Shown: piece by piece, positions 16,487 to 25,424 of the stretch
How positions within the stretch are numbered: position 1 is the first letter of the stretch
How the letters are laid out: the number at the start of each line of letters is the position of its first letter
Assembly: GCA_020848455.1 (NCBI GenBank)
Contig: JADLAB010000368.1
Span: 1 to 35,658 of the forward strand
Direction: 5' to 3'
Length of the DNA stretch: 35,658 nt
Source of the DNA: Polyangiaceae bacterium
Lineage (GTDB): Bacteria; Myxococcota_A; Polyangia; Polyangiales; Polyangiaceae
The notes under the pieces: model-generated
Told to the model about the DNA's origin: nothing
Database searches by the model: none
Seen by the model: the letters and a program-made list of their open reading frames with translations, nothing else
Made by a program: the position numbers and the translations under genes

Positions 16487-16914
16487 CCGGTGTAGATCTC
16501 GGTGTACTCGGTCCCGAAGGGGTGACGGTGCCACGCGTAGGCGGCCCGCGGGAAGCCGGACTCGTCGGTGTACTCGCACTGGCCGAGCTCCCATTCGGTG
16601 TGCCAGCTGCTCGTGCCGGTGGTCTGGTCGACGCTCAGGGAGTGGGCGGTGACGTCGTCGTCGGCCTCGCCCTGCTTGTGCTCGATCGCAACCTCGCCGC
16701 GTGCTGCGTAGATGTTGATGGTGATCATGCCGTCTCCCGTTCGGATCGTGGTCGTTTCGCCAGCGGGGCTCGACGTCGTCGCCGTCGGTGTCTCGCCGGA
16801 ATGGACGGGGCGCGCGCCCTCGTCGATGTACTTCTCGAGCACGGACACCGGCACGCGCGCGACCTTGCCGCCGGGCATCGGAATCGTGAAGCGGATCTCG
16901 GTGTCGTCTTGCAT
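16483..16914 (-). CDS. Small acidic protein with aromatic-rich C-terminus, unknown
   Basis: This 143-residue protein has no signal peptide or membrane segment. The N-terminal part (EIRFTIPMPGGKVARVPVSVLEKYIDEGARP) looks like a short structured leader. A Thr/Ser-rich linker follows, then a strand pattern (MITINIYAARGEVAIEH). The C-terminus is rich in Trp, Tyr and His (SSWHTEWELGQCEYTDESG, YAWHRHPFGTEYTEIYTG) with a single Cys. GGAG lies 6 nt before the ATG. Coupling by ATGA to a lipoprotein gene suggests a shared function. The leader-plus-tail layout could suggest a modified-peptide precursor or a small secreted effector, but no modifying enzyme is nearby and I assign no function. Confidence 0.72.
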   Translation of the reverse strand: MQDDTEIRFTIPMPGGKVARVPVSVLEKYIDEGARPVHSGETPTATTSSPAGETTTIRTGDGMITINIYAARGEVAIEHKQGEADDDVTAHSLSVDQTTGTSSWHTEWELGQCEYTDESGFPRAAYAWHRHPFGTEYTEIYTG

Positions 16915-17052
16915 GCGCTCCGTCGGGGGTCGGCCCCTCAGCCTCCACGCGTTCGCACGAGTCGGCCGGCAGCATCGCGGTCGCCCCAGCGCGGCCCACG
17001 ACCCTGCCTCACGGCCCCCAGCCTCATGTCCAGGCCGGAGCCACGGTCACGC

Positions 17053-17058
17053 AGCATA
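17053..17058 (-). promoter_or_regulatory. Possible -10 TATGCT for the 16914-12769 gene set
   Basis: TATGCT on the minus strand would give a leader of about 130 nt before the ATG at 16914. No matching -35 box at normal spacing. Confidence 0.25.
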
Positions 17059-17364
17059 CCGCGAGTCGGCGCCGCAATGCACGACCTCCCGGCGGCGGCG
17101 CCGTGCTCGGGCGCGCGCTCGTCCTCGCCTTCGGCACGTCCTACCCCCGACGTCGCCGTCGCAGGGGTGGGGGGGCGGCAAGGCATAGGATCATGAGACG
17201 GAGGGGCCGCCGCGTTTGTTTCGTGCCGCCCCGCCGGGAACGTGCTCGGGGCTCCATCGCTCGGGCGCGGGAGCCGTCGCCGGCGCCGCGTGGGCCCGGC
17301 GGTCGGCCCTCGTCGTCCTCGCTCCTCGGGTTGCGCGCCAGCGGCGTCCGTGGTCCAAGTGGGC

Positions 17365-17370
17365 TAGGAT
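17365..17370 (+). promoter_or_regulatory. -10-like TAGGAT before the kinase at 17386
   Basis: TAGGAT lies 15 nt before GTG 17386 and 66 nt before the alternative GTG 17437. A start point about 7 nt downstream would give a leader of about 8 nt to GTG 17386. Confidence 0.4.
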
Positions 17371-17385
17371 CGGGGTCCGGCCGCG

Positions 17386-20300
17386 GTGCGGTTCGACCCG
17401 TCCGCCTCCCGTCGCAGTCCAGGCTCGAGACAGAACGTGACAAACAGCGCCAGGCCAGTCGACACGCGCGTCGGCACCGTCGTCGCAGACAAGTACCGGA
17501 TCCACCGCCTCCTCGGGCAGGGCGGCATGGGGAGCGTCTACGAGGCCGAGAACACCAGCATCGGCAAGCGCGTCGCGCTGAAGTTCCTGCACATGAGCGC
17601 CGACCAGGACGACACGACCCTGGCGCGCTTTCACCGCGAGGCCCGCGCCATCTCGGCGGTCGAGAGCGCCCACATCGTGCAGGTCTTCGACTGGGGCCAG
17701 GACGGCGCCGGGCAGCCCTTCCTCGTGATGGAGCTGCTCGAGGGCCGCGATCTCGCCGAGCGCATCAAGCAGCACGGCCGGCTGCCGGTGAGCGAGGCGG
17801 TGCGCTTCGGCGTCGAGGCGCTGCGCGGGCTCGCGAAGGTGCACGCGGCCGGGATCGTGCACCGCGACCTCAAGCCCGAGAACCTGTTCCTCGTGATGGG
17901 CGACGACGAGCTCCTGCACGTCAAGATCGTCGACTTCGGCCTGTCGAAGCTGATGGAGCCCGAGGGGCGCGTGAGCGGCCCCGGCTTCACCGACAGCGCG
18001 CGGCTGACGCAGCAGGGCACGATCATCGGCACGCCTCTGTACATGTCGCCCGAGCAGGTCGAGGCGCTCGACGTCGACCACCGGACCGACCTCTGGTCGA
18101 TGGGCGCGATCCTGTTCGAGTGCCTCGCCGGCGAGCCGCCGTTCATGGATCGCTCCTACGCCCGGCTCGTGATGGCCATCTGCCAGCGCGATCCGCCCGA
18201 TCTCTGCAAGCTGAACCCCGAGGTGCCCGCCGTCCTCGCCGCGGCGATCCGCCGCGCGCTCTACCGCGAGCGCAACGAGCGCTACCAGGCGGCGCGCGAC
18301 TTCGGCGCCGCGCTCGCCACGGCCTGGCCCGAGGCGCGGGCCGCCTACCAGACGACCGTGCCGGCTCCCTCGGGCGCATCGGCCGCGCTCCCGGACGCTC
18401 CGCGGGTCCAGGGGACGCTCCCGTCCGCGGCGCTCTCGGCGCCCGTCGCCCCGCTCGGGCCGGGCGCGCCGACGCCGCGGCCCAGGCCCGAGAGCCCCCA
18501 GCCGAGCGCCCCCGGCTCGGGCGGACCGCTCGACGCCACCATCGCGGCGCAGACGCGCGGCGCGGCCACGGTCTGGCTCGCCGACGCCCCGGCCTTCTCG
18601 GTCTGGCGCGGCGAGGTGGACTCGCCCGACCGGCTGCGCATCGAGGCCTCCGACGGCAGCGTGCGCGATCTCCGCCTCGAGCCCGTCGGCAAGCTGAACC
18701 TCGGGCGCGTGGAGCGCATGGGCGACGAGGTGAACCAGCTCGTCTACCCCGACGTCGCCTCGCGTCTCGCCGCGACGCTGCGCCACGACGGCGTGCGCTG
18801 GTGGCTGCGCCGCCGCGACGAGTGCAACGTGCCGGTGCAGGTCGGCACGCGGGCGCTGCAGCGCGGCGAGGAAGCTCCGATGGTGCACGGCACGGTCGTG
18901 ACCGTGGGCGCCATGCACGCCACCTTCGTCGACCGGCGCTACGTGCAGCGCATCGTGCCGGCGGGCACCGTCGACCCCGCCTCGGGGATGCTGGCGCGCG
19001 GCGGCCTCGAGCAGGAGGTCGCGACGGTGCTGCAACAGCGCGAGCGGCACGGCCTCGCGCTCTTGCAGCTCGCGCCCGACCAGCAGAAGGGCGACAACCC
19101 GGTGAGCGTGCGCGTCGCGGCCGCGGTGCACCGCAGCGCGCCGAGCTCGGTGGTGGCCCGCGAGGGCGACACCGTGGTGCTCATCGTGCGCGGCGACGAG
19201 CCGGTCCAGCAGAGCACGGCCGCGGCCGCGCTCGAGACGGCACGCGCCGCGGGCGCCACCGTGCTCGCGACCGGCTACTGGCTGCTCGAGGGCGAGGCGA
19301 CCCACGCCGGCAGCGAGGTCGAGCTCGCGCTCAACGCCATCATCGCGGCGGCCGGGCCGCTCGGTCGCGGCCGCGGCACCATCGTACCGCTGCGCGCGAG
19401 CCAGCCCGACGTCCGCATGAGCATCGCGCAGGACGTGCTCACCGCGGCCAAGAATCCGAAGCAGCAGATGCTGCTCTTCGCCATCGAAGACCAGAACGCG
19501 CTCCTGCAGATCGGCGCCTCCGTGGTCTCGGCGCTCGAGCAGGAGCTCGCGGCCGTGATCGCCACGCAGGTCGGGCCGCAGGCGCTCGTCACCCGCCTGG
19601 CGCCGGGCGTCGTCGGGGCCTGCGTGCCGCGCAAGATCGTCGCCTCCGAGCTCGGCGTCGCCGTGCAGTGCGAGTGGCACGCCCGTCCGCCGATCACCGA
19701 CGGTCAGGTCGAGCTGCCCCGCACGCTCTCGTGGGAGGAGGCGTTCACGGGCCAGGCGATGGAGCGAGCCCAGGAGCTGTCGCGCGAGTGCGGCGACCAG
19801 CACGGCGTGCTCTCGGCCCTCTCGGGCGGGCTGCCGCATCCGATCGCGGGGCGGGTGCATGCCGCCATCAGCGCCTCGAGCGCGGTCGAGCGCGTCAAGA
19901 TGCTCTTCGACGTGCTCGAGGGTACCTGGCGCCTCATCGCGGTGGTGCTCGCTTCGGCCTACTTCGCGACGGCGCGCGAGACCGACGACCACAAGGCGAT
20001 CCGCCTGTTCCACGAGCGCACGAAGACGCGCGAGGGCCTGCCGCTCGGCAGCTGGCGCGAGCTCGCGCGCATCGCGGCCAAGGGCTTCGAGGGCGCGAGC
20101 GACCCCATCGGTCAGCTCGCCAAGGATCTGCTCGACGTCAGGCTCACGCAGAACCAGACCTTCGACACGCTGTCGAACCTGATGCACAACGAGCGCAACA
20201 GCTTCGCGCACGGCCACTACACCGAGGCCCGCGCCGAGGCCGATCTGCGCGAGTTCGAGCAGATGACCCGCATCATCTTGCGGGCGCTGCGGCCGCTCGC

Positions 20301-20664
20301 GGCCTGGACGCTCGTCAGCGTGCAGCGCACCGAGCCCGACCTCTACGGCGAGCTGCAGACGGTCGAGTTCGTCGATCACACCGGCCCGTACTCGACCGGC
20401 GCGCGCCGCCGCATCGGCTTCAACAGCCCCGTGCGGCTCGCCAACGTGGTCTACCTGGCGCGCTGGCGCGACGGGCTCGTCCTGCCGCTCGAGCCCTTCG
20501 TGCGCCGCCTGGTGTCGGGCGACAACTACGGGCTGTACTGGATGGACCACCTGCCGCGCGCCGGCAGCTGCAACATGAGCGCCGTCGTGTCCGGCGACAC
20601 GCTCACGACCACGGTCGACCCGCGTCGCCTGCCGCCGCTGCTGCGCAGCCTCGTCACGAGCTGA
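17386..20664 (+). CDS. Ser/Thr kinase with FHA-like, GGDEF-like and HEPN-like regions
   Basis: This 1092-residue protein begins with a complete Hanks-type kinase: GQGGMG, K66 (VALKFL), H159-R-D161 (HRDLKPEN), D183 (DFG) and PLYMSPEQ. A Pro/Ala linker (about 325-390) leads to an FHA-like segment (about 420-515; GKLNLGR, HGTVVTVGAMHATFVDRR). Next is a fold like a degenerate GGDEF cyclase (about 535-655; REGDTVVLIVRGDE where GGDEF would lie, then ATGYWLLE). A second, weaker similar unit may follow. The C-terminal region is helical and contains HNERNSFAHGH, giving R937-N-x3-H942, which fits the R-x4-6-H signature of HEPN ribonucleases. No membrane span is seen. GTG 17386 is chosen; GTG 17437 is also in frame. 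The kinase is certain; the other domains are pattern-based inference. Confidence 0.9.
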   Translation: MRFDPSASRRSPGSRQNVTNSARPVDTRVGTVVADKYRIHRLLGQGGMGSVYEAENTSIGKRVALKFLHMSADQDDTTLARFHREARAISAVESAHIVQVFDWGQDGAGQPFLVMELLEGRDLAERIKQHGRLPVSEAVRFGVEALRGLAKVHAAGIVHRDLKPENLFLVMGDDELLHVKIVDFGLSKLMEPEGRVSGPGFTDSARLTQQGTIIGTPLYMSPEQVEALDVDHRTDLWSMGAILFECLAGEPPFMDRSYARLVMAICQRDPPDLCKLNPEVPAVLAAAIRRALYRERNERYQAARDFGAALATAWPEARAAYQTTVPAPSGASAALPDAPRVQGTLPSAALSAPVAPLGPGAPTPRPRPESPQPSAPGSGGPLDATIAAQTRGAATVWLADAPAFSVWRGEVDSPDRLRIEASDGSVRDLRLEPVGKLNLGRVERMGDEVNQLVYPDVASRLAATLRHDGVRWWLRRRDECNVPVQVGTRALQRGEEAPMVHGTVVTVGAMHATFVDRRYVQRIVPAGTVDPASGMLARGGLEQEVATVLQQRERHGLALLQLAPDQQKGDNPVSVRVAAAVHRSAPSSVVAREGDTVVLIVRGDEPVQQSTAAAALETARAAGATVLATGYWLLEGEATHAGSEVELALNAIIAAAGPLGRGRGTIVPLRASQPDVRMSIAQDVLTAAKNPKQQMLLFAIEDQNALLQIGASVVSALEQELAAVIATQVGPQALVTRLAPGVVGACVPRKIVASELGVAVQCEWHARPPITDGQVELPRTLSWEEAFTGQAMERAQELSRECGDQHGVLSALSGGLPHPIAGRVHAAISASSAVERVKMLFDVLEGTWRLIAVVLASAYFATARETDDHKAIRLFHERTKTREGLPLGSWRELARIAAKGFEGASDPIGQLAKDLLDVRLTQNQTFDTLSNLMHNERNSFAHGHYTEARAEADLREFEQMTRIILRALRPLAAWTLVSVQRTEPDLYGELQTVEFVDHTGPYSTGARRRIGFNSPVRLANVVYLARWRDGLVLPLEPFVRRLVSGDNYGLYWMDHLPRAGSCNMSAVVSGDTLTTTVDPRRLPPLLRSLVTS

Positions 20665-20711
20665 CGGGCGCCTGGCGCCCCGGAGCCGGGCAAGAACCTC
20701 GCGGCCGGATC

Positions 20712-20730
20712 AGGGGGCCCCTTCCCCCCT
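20712..20730. terminator. Possible GC hairpin between the two kinase genes
   Basis: AGGGGG and CCCCCT pair around a 7-nt loop. A smaller GGGCGCC-T-GGCGCCC palindrome begins 2 nt after the upstream stop (20666-20680). Neither has a T-run. Confidence 0.3.
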
Positions 20731-20744
20731 TGCCGCCTTCTCGT

Positions 20745-20750
20745 TAGCGT
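20745..20750 (+). promoter_or_regulatory. -10-like TAGCGT, 9 nt before ATG 20760
   Basis: TAGCGT sits 9 nt before the start codon with no ribosome binding site between. This fits a leaderless or near-leaderless transcript and suggests that the second kinase has its own promoter. Confidence 0.4.
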
Positions 20751-20759
20751 GGGGCTCCC

Positions 20760-23700
20760 ATGGCGACCGCAGCGTCCAGAGCCCGCGAGGCGGGCGACGT
20801 CCTCGAGGGGCGCTACCGGCTCGTGGGTCGCATCGGCCAGGGCGGCTTCGGCGACGTGTGGCGCGCCGAGGAGCTCTTGCCCGACGGCTCGGCGCTCCGC
20901 GAGGTGGCGCTCAAGCTCCTGCGGGTCGACATCGCCGAGACGCAGGACTGGACCGAGGAGGCGCGCATCATCGCCTCGTTCCGGCACCCGGCGCTCGTGA
21001 CCATCTACTCGGCGGGGATCCTGCACCTCGACGCCGACACGCCGTTCGTGGCGATGGAGCTTCTGCGGGGCGACACCTTGGCCGAGCCCATCGCGCGCCA
21101 GGAGCGCGTGGCGTGGCGGCGCGTGCTGTGGTGGGCGCGCGAGACGGCGGCGGCCCTCGACGAGATCCACCGCGCCGGCGTGGTGCACCTCGACCTCAAG
21201 CCCTCGAACCTGTTCCTGACCGAGGAGGGGCAGCTCAAGGTGCTCGACTTCGGCATCGCGCAACGCGGGCGCGCGCGGCGCGAGGAGCCAGCGCGGCCGG
21301 CGGCGCGCGCCGCGGCGCCGGCCCTCGAGCTGCCCGCGCCGTCCCCGGACGCGATGTCCACGGCCGAGTTCGTGGTCGAGCAGGAGCGGCGTGCGGCGGA
21401 GGCCGCGCGCACCCGCGAGGTGCTGGGGACTCGCACCTCGAGCGGCTCGCGCACGGTGGTCGGCACGCCCGGCTTCATGGCGCCCGAGATCTTCGAGGGG
21501 GGCGAGCCGAGCGCCGCGGCGGATGCGTACGCGCTCGCGGCGTGCATCGTGCAGCTCGCCACCGGCGAGCTGCCGCAGCGCGTGGGGCCGCGCCCGACGG
21601 GCAGCGTCGACCCGAGCGCGGCGCGCGTGTGGTTCAGCGAGGTGCAGGCCGCGACGGTGCGCGGTTACCTCCGCGAGCTCGCCGCCGATCCCGCGGGGCT
21701 TCCGGCGGCGCTCGTCGCGCTCTGCAAGCGTTGGCTGGCGCTCGATCCGCTGGCGCGCGGCGTGGAGCGCGGTGGGCTGCGCGTGGAGCTCGACGTCGTC
21801 TGGAGCTGCCCCCACGGCTGGGGCGGCAACCCGTACCGCGGCCTCGAGCCCTACCGGCCCGAGGACGAGGGCAAGCTCTTCGGTCGCGCCGAGGACGCCG
21901 CGCGCCTCGGCCGAGAGCTCTGCGACCAGCCGGCGGTCGTCTTGCAGGGCGTCGGTGGCGTCGGGCTGCGCTCGCTCGCGGTGGCGGGCATCGTGCCCGA
22001 GCTCGCGCGCGCCTTCGCCGACGACCGCGACGACTGGCAGGCCGTCGTGGTGGAGCTCGGTACGGCGCCGGACGCGGCGCTCGCCGCGGCGCTCGCGCCG
22101 CTCGTCGGCGAGCTCGAGGCGGATCCGGAGTCGCGGCCCGCGGCGTCGGCGCGCCCGACCGAGCCCGAGGCCGGGCCGGGTGAGGCGAGCGCGTGGCTCG
22201 AGCTCCTGCGCACCTGGGCGTCCGGCGCGCACACCGGTGCGGCGCTGGTCCTCGTCGGGCTCGAGCGCCTGCTCGAGGTGCCGGCGCACCGGAGCCGGCA
22301 CCTCGAGGCGCTCGTCACCGGGCTCGCAGGCGGGGTGCGGGGCCTGCGGCTGCTGGCGACCCTGCCGGAGGACCGCACCGTGGAGATCCTGCGGCGTGAC
22401 GCCCTCGGCACGGCCGTGCGGCCCTTCCTGCGCTTCCTCGGGCCGCCGCCCGCGGGCGCGGTGCGCGACATGGTGCTCGCCCCGCTCAAGGCGTCGGGGG
22501 TGCAGCTCGGCGACCTCGACGCGGTGACCCACGAGCTGCGCGCCGAGCTCCTGCGCGACGAGACGCGCCTGCCGCTCGTGTCGCTCGCGCTCGCCGCGTT
22601 CTGGCAGTCGGCCGGTGCTGCCGGGGCCCTCGACGGAGCTCGCTGGCAGGCGCTCGGGGGGCTCGTGGGCATCGTGGCCCGCCACGCCGAGGCGGTCTTC
22701 ACGGGGCTCGAGCCCCACGAGCAGCACGTCGCCGCGGGGCTGCTGCTGCGCCTCGTGAGTGCCGACGGCCGCTCCTGCGCGGTCGAGGAGCGGGCCATCG
22801 CGAGCGCCTTCGACGACGTGGCGTCCTTTCCGAACGTGCGCGACACGCTGCTCGCGGCGCGCCTGCTCGTGCGCCAGCGCGGGCGCGTGCGCCTCGGGCA
22901 CGATCGGCTGCCCGAGGTGTGGCGCCGGCTCGTCGACCTGCGCCTCGAGAACGTCGAACGGCTGGGCTTCCTCGAGGAGCTGCGCGACACGGCGCGGCGC
23001 TGGGTCGAGGGCGGACACCGCAAGGAGGAGCTGTGGCGCGGGCACCAGCTCGCCGAGATACGGCGCCACGGCGTCGCCGGCGAGCTGTCGGACGACGAGA
23101 CGGCCTTCGTCGAGGCGTCCCGCCGCGCCGCGCGCCTGCGCTGGGGCATGCGCGGCCTCGCTGCCGTGCTCGTGGTCGCCGCGGTGGTCGGCGCCGTGGC
23201 GCTCGAGGCCGCGGTCTCGGCGCGCGCGGCGGCGCACGAGCGCGCGCGGCGGGACGCCGAGCAGCGCGAGCTCGTGTCCCGCATGGTGACGCGCAGCCGG
23301 CGCGCGAGCGACCCCTACGTGCGCGTCGCGTACCTCGCGGCCGCGATTCGCGAGGGCACCGACGACCCGGTGTTGCCGCTCGAGCTGTGGCGCGACGCGA
23401 GCGATCTGCCGCGCGCCGAGTTCCTCTCGCTCGAGCGCGTGGCCAAGCCGAGCTTCCCGTGGACCCAGCGCTGGTTGCTCGGTGGCGCGGGCAGCTCCAC
23501 CCTGACCGTGTTCGACTTCACGCCGGTCGAGGACGCATCCTGGGGCCCCGTCATCCACCGCTTCCGGCCGCACGCTCAGGGCGTGGACGACTACGTGGCG
23601 TTCCCGTTCACGAGCGCCTTCGTGACGCGCGGGCTCGACGGTGGGCTGCGCGTGTGGGTGCTGCGCCGCGCCGGCGAGATCGTGCTCGCGGCCGAGTCGC

Positions 23701-25394
23701 CGATGCGCTGTGCGCGGGGCGTCAACGCCGTGCTCGTCGCCGAGCGCGCGCCGGTGGTGGCCTGCGCCACGGCCGAGGGGCTGGCGCGCTGGGACCTGCG
23801 CAGGCCCGAGTCGGCCGACGTCGACCCCTTCGAGGGGCGGCTGCTGCACCTGTCCTCCGACGGGAGCTGGCTCGCCGCGGCGCGGGGTCGGTCGGTGGTG
23901 TTCTGGCAGCCGAGCGCCCCTCGCCGCATCGAGCTCGAGGTCGCCGAGGTCGTCACGGCGGCGCGTTTCAGCCCGCGCGATCCGGTGGTCGCGGTGCTCG
24001 GCGCGACCGAGGTGGGCGTCTACGAGCTCGACGCGAGCGGCGCGCGGCTCGCCGCGGCGCGTCCGGTCGAGCGCGACACCTTCGACCTCGCCTGGCACGA
24101 GCGCGGGCTCGACATCGGGGTGTGCGGACACGGCGCGCGCGCGCGCTGGTACTACCTGCGCAAGGGCCCGCGCGCCCCGGACGATCCGGCACCCGACCCG
24201 AGGACGTGGCCGTGCGGCGCGCCGCGCCCAGGGCAGCCGCCGCGCCTCACCCAGCTCGACGACTACGGCGACCTGCTCGGCGAGGGGCGCAACCTCGGGC
24301 CGCGGATCTATCCGAACGGCTGGCGGCTCGCCGACGGCAAGCTCGTCACGGCCGACCTCGTGGTCTTCGATCCGGCGTCGAGCGGCGCCCGGCGCCTCTT
24401 GTCCTTCCGCGGCCGCAGCGAGGCGGGCGTGAGCGAGAAGCCGGCCCTCGGCGAGAGCGCTGCCTTCGTCGCGCGCACCGGTCCGGACGAGGTCGTGTGG
24501 CAGGTGGGCTCGGAGATCCGCGTGTACCGCGTCGACGGCACGCGCGTGCGCACCATCCAGAACGCTCACCTGCTCGCGCCCTGCCCGGACGGGCGGCTCC
24601 TGGCCTGGCGCAAGCGCGATGCCGCGACCTGGGAGCTGTTCGCGGCGCGCCACGACACGGCGCTCCGCACCGTGCCGCGCGAGCCCGCGTTCTTCGTCGG
24701 CGCCGACCCGGACTGCCGCTCGGTGTTCCTGCAGCGCACGAGCGGCGAGCTCCTGGCGGTCGATCCGGCCGACGCCTCCGCGCCCCCGCGCCCGCTCGAC
24801 AGCGCCGGCGCCTTCGTGCTCGGCGGCTACGTCTATCAGGCGCGTCCGAGCGCCGCGCGCGGCGGCCTGCCGGCGGGCCTGTGGCTCGGGCTGAGCTCCG
24901 GGGCGATCGTGCGGCTCGCAGGGGGCACGGGCGAGGTCAAGCCGTACGGTCACGCGACCCCGCGCGCGACGGCGCTCGCGGACGGCCCCGAGCCGGGCGA
25001 GCTCCTGTTCGCGGACGACTCGGGGATCGTGCTCCGGGCGCCGGGCGCGCGCGACCACAGCGTGCTCGACGGCTCGTCCGGCGACGAGTGGGAAGATCTG
25101 CTGCTCCTGCCGCGTCACCGCGCGCTCCTGGCGACGACGGCGCACTCGGTCGCCGTCGTCGATCTCGACCGGCACGAGCTCGCCTTCCAGCAGCCGACGC
25201 CGCCGCGCGGTCGCCTCGCGCCCTGGGACGAGGAGGGGAGCGTGCTCGTGTGGTCGGAGGCCTTCATGGGCGCGCCGCAGGGCGAGGTCGTGCCGGTGGG
25301 ACCTGCGCTCGCCGGCGCGGTCGCGAACGCGGTCTCGAACCTGGTCGTGACCGTGCGGCCCGGCCGTGGGCTGGCGGTCGAGGTGAAGCGCTGA
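20760..25394 (+). CDS. Ser/Thr kinase fused to STAND-like module, membrane segment and propeller-like region
   Basis: This is a 1544-residue protein. The kinase has GQGGFG, K52 (VALKLL), catalytic loop H143-L-D145 (HLDLKPSN, Arg replaced by Leu), D163 (DFG) and a 70-residue Ala/Glu insert before GTPGFMAPE. From about 365 the sequence NPYRGLEPY...GKLFGRAEDAARL matches the entry to nSTAND modules. Its P-loop (G397-VGGVGLRS405) has Leu403 where Walker A needs Lys, so ATP binding there is doubtful. A winged-helix-like region (about 610-770) follows, then a membrane helix (about 797-820; LAAVLVVAAVVGAVALEAAV) and a coiled stretch (RRDAEQRELVSRM). The last 700 residues are repeated beta strands with WD40-like character and should form one or two propellers, probably periplasmic. 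The ATG at 20760 fits the -10-like site. Confidence 0.9.
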   Translation: MATAASRAREAGDVLEGRYRLVGRIGQGGFGDVWRAEELLPDGSALREVALKLLRVDIAETQDWTEEARIIASFRHPALVTIYSAGILHLDADTPFVAMELLRGDTLAEPIARQERVAWRRVLWWARETAAALDEIHRAGVVHLDLKPSNLFLTEEGQLKVLDFGIAQRGRARREEPARPAARAAAPALELPAPSPDAMSTAEFVVEQERRAAEAARTREVLGTRTSSGSRTVVGTPGFMAPEIFEGGEPSAAADAYALAACIVQLATGELPQRVGPRPTGSVDPSAARVWFSEVQAATVRGYLRELAADPAGLPAALVALCKRWLALDPLARGVERGGLRVELDVVWSCPHGWGGNPYRGLEPYRPEDEGKLFGRAEDAARLGRELCDQPAVVLQGVGGVGLRSLAVAGIVPELARAFADDRDDWQAVVVELGTAPDAALAAALAPLVGELEADPESRPAASARPTEPEAGPGEASAWLELLRTWASGAHTGAALVLVGLERLLEVPAHRSRHLEALVTGLAGGVRGLRLLATLPEDRTVEILRRDALGTAVRPFLRFLGPPPAGAVRDMVLAPLKASGVQLGDLDAVTHELRAELLRDETRLPLVSLALAAFWQSAGAAGALDGARWQALGGLVGIVARHAEAVFTGLEPHEQHVAAGLLLRLVSADGRSCAVEERAIASAFDDVASFPNVRDTLLAARLLVRQRGRVRLGHDRLPEVWRRLVDLRLENVERLGFLEELRDTARRWVEGGHRKEELWRGHQLAEIRRHGVAGELSDDETAFVEASRRAARLRWGMRGLAAVLVVAAVVGAVALEAAVSARAAAHERARRDAEQRELVSRMVTRSRRASDPYVRVAYLAAAIREGTDDPVLPLELWRDASDLPRAEFLSLERVAKPSFPWTQRWLLGGAGSSTLTVFDFTPVEDASWGPVIHRFRPHAQGVDDYVAFPFTSAFVTRGLDGGLRVWVLRRAGEIVLAAESPMRCARGVNAVLVAERAPVVACATAEGLARWDLRRPESADVDPFEGRLLHLSSDGSWLAAARGRSVVFWQPSAPRRIELEVAEVVTAARFSPRDPVVAVLGATEVGVYELDASGARLAAARPVERDTFDLAWHERGLDIGVCGHGARARWYYLRKGPRAPDDPAPDPRTWPCGAPRPGQPPRLTQLDDYGDLLGEGRNLGPRIYPNGWRLADGKLVTADLVVFDPASSGARRLLSFRGRSEAGVSEKPALGESAAFVARTGPDEVVWQVGSEIRVYRVDGTRVRTIQNAHLLAPCPDGRLLAWRKRDAATWELFAARHDTALRTVPREPAFFVGADPDCRSVFLQRTSGELLAVDPADASAPPRPLDSAGAFVLGGYVYQARPSAARGGLPAGLWLGLSSGAIVRLAGGTGEVKPYGHATPRATALADGPEPGELLFADDSGIVLRAPGARDHSVLDGSSGDEWEDLLLLPRHRALLATTAHSVAVVDLDRHELAFQQPTPPRGRLAPWDEEGSVLVWSEAFMGAPQGEVVPVGPALAGAVANAVSNLVVTVRPGRGLAVEVKR

Positions 25395-25401
25395 GGGGCC
25401 G

Positions 25402-25424
25402 CCGTCGTCGGCGACCGACGACGG
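25402..25424. terminator. Bidirectional hairpin, perfect 10-bp stem
   Basis: CCGTCGTCGG and CCGACGACGG are perfect reverse complements around a 3-nt loop. The hairpin lies in the 32-bp space between the convergent stops at 25394 and 25427. There is no clear T-run in either direction, so it may act as a bidirectional, U-tract-free terminator. Confidence 0.65.

Larger units (their letters stand above)
16915..17385. other. Divergent intergenic region of 471 bp
   Basis: This separates the minus-strand 143-residue ORF from the plus-strand kinase. I see no convincing gene: the ORFs crossing it are Arg/Pro-rich, as out-of-frame reads of GC-rich DNA usually are. It holds a minus-strand TATGCT (17053-17058) and two plus-strand TAGGAT hexamers (17186-17191 and 17365-17370). 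The second TAGGAT is 15 nt before the kinase start. A G-rich tract lies at 17164-17178. This is probably a regulatory region for both directions. Confidence 0.5.

Noticed and set aside
16483-16914. RiPP precursor gene
   Set aside because: No modifying enzyme, dedicated protease or maturation gene lies next to it; the nearest ABC exporter is about 9 kb away. Kept as unknown protein.
16938-17186. 82-codon minus-strand ORF upstream of the 143-residue protein
   Set aside because: Gly/Arg-rich composition, no ribosome binding site, and no domain. It looks like a chance ORF.
20730-20735. TTGCCG as -35 box for the 20760 kinase promoter
   Set aside because: The spacer to TAGCGT is 9 nt, far too short for a normal -35/-10 pair.
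17103-20747. Plus-strand open frame across the intergenic region and the first large kinase
   Set aside because: Extremely Arg-rich, no recognisable domain, and it overlaps a kinase with all catalytic motifs in another frame.
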